From NCBI RefSeq assembly GCF_949987535.1, contig NC_080069.1, positions 40,227,269-40,291,268 of the forward strand: a DNA stretch of 64,000 nt, given 5' to 3'. A program made the translations under genes and the position numbers. The DNA comes from Balaenoptera acutorostrata. Taxonomy: Eukaryota; Chordata; Mammalia; Artiodactyla; Balaenopteridae. Shown in pieces: positions 23,590 to 64,000 of the stretch (the first letter of the stretch is position 1; each line of letters opens with the position of its first letter). Below the pieces are notes generated by a model. The model was not told the DNA's origin. It was given only the letters and a program-made list of their open reading frames with translations, and made no database searches.

Positions 23590-25445
23590 TTTTTGTTTGT
23601 TCATTCAGAAATTTATTTACCACCTGCAATGTGCTGGCACTGTTCTAGGTACTTGGGAGACAGTGAGCAAAACAAAGATTTCTGCCCTTATGGAACTTTA
23701 ATTCCAGTGGAGAGAAATAGATAATAAATAGTGCACAGAGTTAAATTGTCTAGTTTACAAGGTGATTAAAAAGAGTCAAGTAAGTGACCACCAAGATATT
23801 AGATGTTAAACTACGTGACTTATGTGGTTATATCAAGAACCTTGGGTTGCTGCTGCTTTCCTCAAAACCTTGAGGAAATGAAGGAACCCGTTGTGGTTCT
23901 TTTGTAGTCACCAGTGGTGATAAGCTGCTAAGAGTCTGGGATGAATTAGAGTACAGGATTGATGTATGTGGTGTGATAGGGCCATATATTGAGCATTTAT
24001 AAGTATATGGAGGGCTTCCCTGGTGGCGCAGTGGTTGAGAGTCTGCCTGCCAATGCAGGGGACACGGGTTCGAGCCCTGGTCTGGGAAGATCCCACGTGC
24101 TGCGGAGCAGCTGGGCCCGTGAGCCACAATTACTGAGCCTGCGCGTCTGGAGCCTGTGCTCCGCAAGGAGAGGCCGCGATAGTGAGAGGCCCGCGCACCG
24201 TGATGAAGAGTGGTCCCCGCTTGCCACAACTAGAGAAAGCCCTCGCACAGAAACGAAGACCCAACACAGCCGTAAATAAATAAATAAATAAATAACAAAT
24301 ACTTAAAAAAAAAAGTAAAAGTAAAAAGTATAAGTATATGGAAATAAACTGTTCCCTTAAAAATTTGTTTTGACCCCTGTTCAATTATAATCAGTTATTG
24401 AGAGTACAATTTTCAATGTGTTCTGATACTTTTGAACCATCCTGTCATAGAAGGTGGTAAGTGCTCTGGGAAAAGACAAAAGTAAACTGAGGCAAGGGGC
24501 AGTGGGTATGCCGGGGTCTGGAAGTGATTTACAGTATTAAATAGGATGGTTGGGATAGGCTTTATTGAAAAGGTGATACTTGGGCAAGGGAAGTTTGGGA
24601 GTTGGTTGGCCATTGGGATATCTGGCAGAACATTCTGGGCAAAGGAAACAGGTTGGGTAAAGGTAGTAAGGCGAGAGTGAGCCTGGCATGTTGGCGGAAA
24701 GCAAGGAGGCCCAGCCAGTGTGTCTAGAGCAGTGTGAGGGAGAAGAGTTGTAGGTGGGAGATGAGGTTAGTGAGGGAAGGGCTGGGGTATTCCCTTAGGG
24801 TCCCTAATGTCATTGAAATGGGCAGCATTGCTGGGCTTTGAGCAGAGTGCTGATAAGATTTATCTACGTTTTTTTTTCTCTTTTCTCCAAGTTTTTAAAA
24901 GGATCAGTCAGGATGTTTTGTTGAGAATAGACTGAAAGGAGACTAATAAGGGCAGTGGCCCAATCATGGTAGTAGACGTGGAGAAGTGATTGGAGTCTGG
25001 ATATATTTTGAAAACAGAATTATCAGGAGTTCCTCATGGGTTGGATGTGGGGTGTAAAATAAAACAGGAGTCAAGAAGGCCGCTAAGGTTCTAGACTGAG
25101 CAATTGGAGAGAGAGAATTGTCTCTAACTACAGTTGGGGAAAGCTGAGGTTAGAGCACATTGGGAAGGGAAGGGAAGGGGAAGTCAGATTAGTTTTATAT
25201 ATGTTGAGTTTGTGATATTATTAGAGATCCAAGTGGAGATGTTGAGTAGTCATGAGACTGGATGAGATCACCAAGGAAGAGACTGGAGTTGAAAAGGACA
25301 AGAACTGAGCCCTGGGGCATTCTAGTAAAGGAAACTTAAGAAGGAGTGGCAGTGAGGTAGGCAGAAAACAAAATATGGCCATATAAATAAAGTATTTGCA
25401 AGAAGAGGGAGTGATCAGCTATATCAAATGCTCCTTCTTGGAAGT
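23590..25445 (-). mobile_element. LINE-2 (L2) relic, antisense, with nested SINE
   Basis: The left part (23590-23740) is the antisense of the conserved L2 3' end: ATTTATTTACCACCTGC, ATGTGCTGGCACTGTTCTAGG. The right part (24440-25440) is antisense L2 reverse transcriptase sequence, including GAGCCCTGGGGCATTC and GAGGGAGTGATCAGCTATAT. The orientations agree, so this is one L2 reading on the minus strand, with a CHR SINE inserted at 24012-24328. Ancient and noncoding. Confidence 0.8.
24012..24328 (+). mobile_element. CHR-type SINE, sense, with perfect 14 bp TSD
   Basis: The SINE starts GGGCTTCCCTGGTGGCGCAG, carries the tRNA-like B box (GGTTCGAGCCC, about 24068), and ends in (AAAT)n and A-rich tail. 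The TSD TATAAGTATATGGA is exact at 23998-24011 and 24329-24342. Confidence 0.95.
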
Positions 25446-25999
25446 ACTTTCTTTGGCCATACACAGTTGAAGCTATGTAGCCATTAATGTTTGTTAAATG
25501 AATGAATTTTGAGATTACAGTGATTTTCATCATCTTTTTAAAGTTAATTATTCAAGTAGTATAAATCCATGCTTTCTAATATTTTAAAAATATAGCAAAA
25601 CATTGTAGTTACATAAATTACACATGTGATAAAATGACATAGAACTAGAGAAACATGTATGAATATCAAATTGCTGGTTTTGATACTGTGCTAGAGTTAG
25701 CATAAAATGTCATATAACTGTTGGGAGAAACAGAGAGGGAACACGGGACTTCTCTCTACTATCTTTGCAACTTCCTGTGAATTTATAATAATTTCAAAAT
25801 AAGAAGGTAAAACAATATGGTGAAACATAAGAAATCAAAGATCTTTTTTCCACTATCACCTTGCTTTCCAGCCCCCTCTTCCACTCACCCCCATGCCCAG
25901 AGGTAACCACTGTTAAGCTCTGTTAAAGTGTCCATTTTTCCTAACCTCCTGAAATATTTTAAAATAAATGTGAGGTAGGTCAGATCATAAAAGTGATTC
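25446..25999. other. unassigned sequence
   Basis: AT-rich intron or flank. No gene or clear repeat family is seen. Confidence 0.4.
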
Positions 26000-26335
26000 A
26001 GATAGTGCCACAAACTGAATGTTGTGTCCCTAAAAATTTATTTTTTGAAAACTAATGCCCAGTGCAGTAGTGTTTGGAGGTGGGCCTTTGGTAGGTGATT
26101 AGGTCATGAGGTTGGAGCTCTCATGAATGGGATTAGTGTTCCTATAAGACACCTAAGAGAACCCCCTGGCCCCTTCCCCCATGCCACAACACAGTGAGAA
26201 GATGGGGGTCTATGAACCATGTAGCCAGTTCTCAGCAGACACTGTAGCTGCCAGCACCTTGATCTTGGACTTTCCAGCCTGCCTTGCATAAGGTCTCAGC
26301 TTCTTTGTCCATTTCTTGCTTTGTCACACTTAGTT
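26000..26335 (+). mobile_element. MaLR-type LTR fragment (MST/MLT1-like)
   Basis: The order of blocks fits the MST/MLT1 class: GAATGTTGTGTCCCTAAAA, GGAGGTGGGCCTTTGGTAGG, TTAGGTCATGAGG, ATGAATGGGATTAGTG, CACAGTGAGAAGATGG and CTTGATCTTGGACTTTCCAG. The usual 3' end with its polyadenylation region and terminal CA is missing, so it is truncated near 26335. No internal retroviral genes are present. Confidence 0.75.
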
Positions 26336-26529
26336 GGCAAAGCCACAGAACTTCGTGAGATGCAACACTTCTGCTTCTAGGTTCCTGCTCTTTCTGTTAC
26401 ACCATGCTGTAATGAACACAAACTGTCACAGCAAAAAGAAGGCTTTTCTTTTTCTCTGAAGTACTGTGGCATCAGGCTTCAGCAAGAAAAACTGACTGTA
26501 AGGGACATATTGGCTTAGTGAAATGCACG

Positions 26530-27780
26530 TTTTTTTCTTCTTTTGTATTTTCTTTGTATTTCTCTTAAGTAGTTGCTTGACTTAACATCCTTCTGTTGGC
26601 TCTATACAATGAAAATACAAACTAAATGACAATAGAAAAAATAATTAAAGCATTAAATTGTACAAATTACGAATCTGTTCCAAATATACTTACATTAAAT
26701 ACAATGCACATTTCAGTAGAGATCTACAGTGAATGACACTCTACATTCCGGGAAGCTTCATGACATCTAGGAAAGGGCTAAGAGAATTTACATCCAATCA
26801 CAGTTTGTAACGGATTTCTTATCACCAGTCTGCAAGCTACGCTGAGCACATCATCAGCATCACTTGTGCAGGGAACTGATTTTGTCTGGGAAAAAGGGAA
26901 GAAGCAAGCTCTAGGCTCAATTCTGAGTTCATTACAACTTCTCAGGAATAGCAGAGGCCTATTTAGTACAGTTTCAAAAAAGTAAATATGTTAAGGTAAG
27001 GAGGCAACCCTTTAGAACTTCAAACACATTTTCTTGCTGTATTTATGTAGAACTCTCCATCTACAATGGACAGTTGTGAAAATGGTTCTTCCTCAGGACA
27101 ACATGGTCACAGGACTTGGACAACCAGTGGGACTAAGAGGGAGCTTGATGACTGGGGAGGAGGGCTTCCTTTTAAGCTGGAGACAGACTTGTAACACACA
27201 GCCTATGAGCCCTGCAGCCTTCTCCTCCTATCATCTGGCAGTTAACGCTTCGTGTAGTCTTCAACTTTATTCCCCAAGTCCTCCTTGTCCCACAGATGAT
27301 GTTCTGCAGCTTCATGATTCAGTCGAGCATCAGAATTGAGAGGATCAGTAAACAGAGTTTAATCACAAAACAACATCCTTCCATGTCCTCATGGGAGCCC
27401 AGCCGATGCCATCAACCGAATGTTCTCTCAGTAAACTTAGACATATTTTACCAGTGATCCTGGTCAAGCATTTCACTTTGGGAGGCTGGAGTTACAGTTT
27501 GCTGAAAGCAGCGAAGCTTGTTTGGATCAGAAAAGTGCACTTTACATGTGCAACGTATTATAAATTAGCTTCATGTCCTGCAACCTCTTTAATAAGCAGC
27601 ATGTCTCTCATAGAAGCCCTCTGAGCAGAGTCGGAGGCTATGGCTGATGTCCGGGGACCCTTTGAGACCCATCATCTCGCTTCAGTATGCTTGCCAACGT
27701 CAGCGTTACTGCTGTCTTTACCCTGGGCACCCGAGACAGGCGAGATGCGGCCCCTCACCTCCTGAGGTGGGCTTGCTGTT
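26530..27780 (-). pseudogene. UBE2F: processed pseudogene of UBE2F (NEDD8-conjugating E2)
   Basis: Read on the minus strand, the CDS-equivalent runs 27706 to 27231 without introns. Recognisable pieces are LASxLKRDDG (about 27690), [64 protein letters not shown]-like sequence and the C-terminal region near 27231. The start codon is ACG, there are stops and frameshifts, and two blocks are missing: about 23 residues after VTP (the part ending NMV) and about 7 residues (WHPNITE in the parent). The lost block includes sequence next to the active-site region. 3' UTR-like sequence continues to an A-rich tail at about 26572-26530 (minus strand), consistent with L1-mediated retroposition. UBE2F charges NEDD8 for cullin-5 complexes; this copy cannot. 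Confidence 0.88.
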
Positions 27781-28714
27781 AATGTAGTTTTAGAGAAGGT
27801 CATACTGCTCAACAAGTAGAAGTAGCTTAATTAACTTCTGTTTATGGCAGCAACAGCACTTTTGAAGACACACAAGATCCCCCCCCCCTTAATTAATTTG
27901 GAAATTGGAAAAAGTTACTTTGATTTTTGTAGTCATTAAAAAAAGTCAATTGTAAGAAAAAACAGCATTTAAAAAAATTTCTTATCTACCTTAAAAACAG
28001 CCTATGTAATTTTTGTACATAACCCTAAATACATGTTTCCTCTTTCATAATTGAGTTAATTAGAAAAATGAAAAAAAGTCATGTTTATTTTGTTAATGTA
28101 AAAGTTCTTTGTTGTTGAAGAACTACATCCAGAATATCTATATCTTCTAAATCTATTATATTAAACAATTTGAAGTCTCTTTTTTTTGCATGTTTGTTTT
28201 CCTTTAAGTGTAGCATTACTAAATATTGCATAAGAATGTAACTTGTTGAATTGGCAGTAATTTTTAAATTTCTTGTGTTGCCACAAAATTCTGCTTCATT
28301 AATAAGCATTGATATGTAAAATTAAAAGATATCCAGGGTTTTTTTGTTTTTGGGAGGGGCGGTGAATAGTTGTAAAATAAATCTGAAAAATTATAAAAAT
28401 TGTGTGAATTGAGATTTAGGGTTTTAAACCCCTTCTCCCTCTTGTCCTTGCAGCCCAGGGTGGTAACTGCTTCCTGCAGCTCTTTATCTTGAGCCTCCCT
28501 AGGTTTCCTCTTTTGCTTGCTAGCCTTTCAACACCCATGTAACCAATTCCTATATTAGGTTCCTTCTATTAAAAAAAAAAAAAGATTTAAGGTTTTAAAT
28601 GTGTAATATGCACTTTCTAAAGATGAAACCTGTATTGATTGCGGGAAGATATGCATAAGTATATTAAATGAGATGGTGTTTTAGAAGGTTTATGCTCTGT
28701 CTAAACAATTTGTT
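27781..28714. other. unassigned sequence
   Basis: Unassigned AT-rich sequence, with a C9-10 run at about 27889 and an A13 run at about 28571. No gene is seen. Confidence 0.4.
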
Positions 28715-29013
28715 GGTTTTTTTTTATAAATTTATTTATTTATTTATTTATGGCTGTGTTGGGTCTTCGTTTCTGTGCGAGGGCTCTCTCCAGTTGCGGC
28801 AAGCGGGGGCCACTCCTCATCGCTGTGCGCGGGCCTCTCACTGTCACGGCCTCTCTTGTTGCGGAGCACAGGCTCCAGACACGCAGGCTCAGCAGTTGTG
28901 GCTCACGGGCCCAGTTGCTCCGCGGCATGTGGGATCCTCCCAGACCAGGGCTCGAACCCGCGTCCCCTGCATTGGCAGGCGGACTCCCAACCACTGCACC
29001 ACCAGGGAAGCCC
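28715..29013 (-). mobile_element. CHR-type SINE, antisense
   Basis: Full-length CHR SINE with (TTTA)n at the left end and the head GGGCTTCCCTGG (reverse complement) at 29013. The exact TSD AACAATTTGTT is at 28704-28714 and 29014-29024. It lies about 460 bp upstream of AGTPBP1 coding exon 1. Confidence 0.95.
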
Positions 29014-29504
29014 AACAATTTGTTTTTGATTAAGGTGTTTTCATATAGAAATAGTTATACATATTAACCAGTATTGCACTGCTGTGTGAATGGTGGACAA
29101 TACACTAATCACATGATGCTGTGATTGGTTTGAGTATTTTAAGGTGGAGTATTAGAACAGGAAGGATAATTTGAATTATCTAAAAAGAAATCTTGGCACT
29201 ATATCATAAATTGTGTTATGTTAAATTTTTGCATTTTTGTAGCACTAGGATTTTTGATAACATTTTGCTGGCTGATTTTAGGTAATTGAATAGTCACACA
29301 TTGCAGATTGAAGTGACCTGCCAGAAGCACATAAAACTCAAACATTCTCCTGTGGTTTCCAGTCTTATGTTGCCCATGATAAAACCTTTTAATTGTATGG
29401 CTTTTATGATATCTAATATATAGAAAACAGAATTGTGTGTTTAATATCATTAACTTTTTTTTTCTTTTCAGCTTATCTGCAATGGTGAAATGAAGTAATT
29501 CAAG

Positions 29505-62070
<32,566 letters not shown>

Positions 62071-64000
62071 GTAAGTTTTTAAATACTAGAAATACTAGAT
62101 ACTATTTTCTGAGTATTCTATCTACTATGTTAAAGAAACTGGAAATGTAGATTTAGTTTATGTTTATAAAGCTTGTTCATAATAATGTCAAAGTTGATTT
62201 TATCTTTTAGTACAGTTGATTGATATACATCATAACTAAGATCATTTATGTTTATTGAGCTCTAATTTATCAGTACATTTATATAATTTATTCAAGTATA
62301 TTGACTTCCTTTTTCTAAGTTACTTTTATAAACATAAAGCCTTGTTAGTAGGGGAAAGTAATATGTAAATATTATATAGTATCATTTTGAAAAAGTGATG
62401 CTAACATGGCCTTGAGTACATCTACCATGAAGAGTATCTTTGACAACTACTGTCTCTGTATAACATATGATTTTCAGTTAGGACCTCTTTATTAGAAGTA
62501 TTATTTCTACCATAAAATTCAAATTTATAACATTAAAAATGACTTAATGTAAATTTACACTTTGCTAAATGCATTTACAGACTAAAGCACAATTTTTTTA
62601 ATCTTCAAAATTGAAGTTTTGGAGGAAATGTGTCTTAACACAATATGGTGTTTTTGGAGAGTAACCATCTGCATTATGTGCTTTTTTTCTCTCCATGATA
62701 CTCAGTGTCTGTATTTTAAATATTAATTTTTGTTAGCACTCCCATTCCCCCATTCCATTGGTTGATTAAATTAACATCTTATTTAACCACAATAACATTT
62801 AGTCCTAAAGATCTATGTTGATGGCTTTCAATGTTATTTTTCCCCAAAACTGTCTATTGAGGGTGGGACCAACTTGCCCTTAAGTTTGATGAGAAGAACA
62901 GTAGCAAATGATTAATAGATTGAGAATCTGATATTTGGTAATGATTTATTAAATTTAAAGAATCACCTTAGGTATTAGTATTATGTACTAGAGTGCATAA
63001 AATTCAGTTAACAGTTTTATCCTTGAAATGAAATGTGTGTTATTCAATTAGATTAGCTATGTAGCTTTGTTTTCATATATGATATGATAAACTTTAGACC
63101 AAGATTAGAATACTTGGATTAATTTCAAAGATATTTGTAGCCTTGCTTTGATGTACCCTCCCTGCCTTTGTGGTTCAAATTGTTTAAAGATTAATTTTTA
63201 AATTAATGTAGACATATTTTTTTGATTTAGAGTAGATTAAAATAGCCATTAAAACTAAACTCTTATTAAAGCTTACTAATTTTCAGAATCACTGATGACA
63301 GAGTCACTAATTTGAAGTCAGTAAAAACTAAAACTCTAAGTTTCAAGTATTTTTAGATATCAGTTAACCTTAAAATGACTGAAATGCTGATATCTTCAGT
63401 TTTAAATAATAAGCTTCCTTTTACACCCTCCCTTCTTCTCCTTCAAAGGAGGATGGTGGGCAAACATATCTGTTTGCTCCATCAGGTAAAAAAGTAACTG
63501 ACAAGTAAATGCTCCTGGATTGCAGATAGCTCTGTTCACTTCTCTTAAGAGTCACTCAGCACCTGTGTTTGAGTTATGCACAAGTTTTTTATTTGATCTT
63601 CAATAAAGAATTTAAATATTTCTCATAAGTACCATTTAGGCTTTTGGGAATTCCAGTGGAATCTGGAATTACATTTGTAGCTCTTCCAGACACAACAGAG
63701 GTATTAAACCTTTTACATAAGAAAGTGCCCCGCTCCTGCCCCTGTGAGTTTCTTCCAGCTCTCAAATATCAGAACATAATTTCTAAGAGGGCATTAATAA
63801 GTTTGTTGATCTCGGTGTCTTTATGTTTTAGGTGGGTATTAGCACATTTAAAACTGTAGTAACTCTTTCAGGCAACTAAAAGCAGCACAGCCTTACTGTT
63901 GCATTATCTTAGTGTCCATGCCATGAGCCAGGTGGTCATTTTATACGTAAACGTAGATGAGGAAGAGATTGGTATTTCTTTCTAATTAAACAACCTCAGA
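62071..64000. other. intron 8, incomplete, unassigned
   Basis: AT-rich intron running to the end of the window. No AGTPBP1 exon and no clear repeat is seen. The open frame at 63644-63859 matches nothing I know. Confidence 0.4.

Noticed and set aside
24012..24100. tRNA-like A/B box sequence
   Set aside because: This is the tRNA-Glu-derived head of a SINE; it lacks a foldable full tRNA cloverleaf and has a SINE body and tail with TSDs.
27034..27624. Open frames of 101 and 77 codons on the plus strand
   Set aside because: They are the antisense of the UBE2F processed pseudogene and show no protein similarity of their own.
28750..29067. Open frames with repeated phrases such as GLSLVAASGGHSSSRCAGL
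   Set aside because: The same phrases recur at every CHR SINE in both orientations; they are chance frames in the SINE body.
63644..63859. A 71-codon open frame in intron 8
   Set aside because: It has no similarity I recognise, no good splice context, and is the length expected by chance.

Overview
This is a 64 kb piece of mammalian nuclear DNA: AT-rich, intron-dominated and packed with interspersed repeats. The repeat content points to a cetacean or close relative. There are about a dozen copies of the roughly 300 bp tRNA-Glu-derived CHR-type SINE (known from whales, hippos and ruminants), many with intact target-site duplications (TSDs). A nearly full-length artiodactyl-type L1 is present, and I recognised no BovB or Bov-A element. 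The species assignment is inference.

The only functional gene I can support is the 5' part of AGTPBP1 (cytosolic carboxypeptidase 1, CCP1/Nna1) on the + strand. Eight coding exons lie at 29472-29536 (start codon 29505), 39609-39733, 47764-47831, 52575-52638, 53050-53196, 53801-53932, 55706-55799 and 62033-62070. They join in frame to 700 coding bases, giving residues 1-233 plus one base of codon 234. The carboxypeptidase domain lies beyond the window. The first coding exon has its own 3' splice site, so at least one upstream noncoding exon must exist. Bases 1-29471 are therefore probably intron 1 or 5' flank; I found no first exon or CpG-rich promoter.

Layout. 0.6-2.5 kb: a hAT-type DNA transposon copy split by a solo LTR. 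3.5-9.4 kb: a dead full-length L1 on the - strand. 9.5-20.5 kb: older L1 pieces with nested SINEs and, at 15.5-17.0 kb, a 5'-truncated L1 whose 5' end is fused to an antisense piece of U2 snRNA. 20.9-22.6 kb: a decayed hAT (ZBED5/FAM200-like) transposase-derived sequence. 23.6-25.4 kb: an L2 relic. 26.0-26.3 kb: a MaLR LTR. 26.5-27.8 kb: a UBE2F processed pseudogene. 28.7-31.2 kb: four antisense CHR SINEs clustered around coding exon 1. 32.5-34.2 kb: L1. 35.5-37.1 kb: a second copy of the hAT family from the window start. 38.1-39.1 kb: L2. 41.7-43.5 kb: Tigger1. 43.5-47.65 kb: L1 ending about 110 bp before exon 3. 48.1-51.1 kb: SINEs and head-to-head L1 pieces. 53.9-55.6 kb: a perfect 62 bp direct repeat around a 1.55 kb segment. 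56.5-57.7 kb: an old L1 3' region with a SINE. The rest is largely unassigned intron.

I found no new gene system. The most interesting observations are structural: the antisense U2/L1 chimera, a 52 bp inverted templated insertion inside that same L1, a SINE whose TSD duplicates the AGTPBP1 exon 1 splice donor, and the 62 bp direct repeat. Family names and human protein comparisons are from memory, not database searches.
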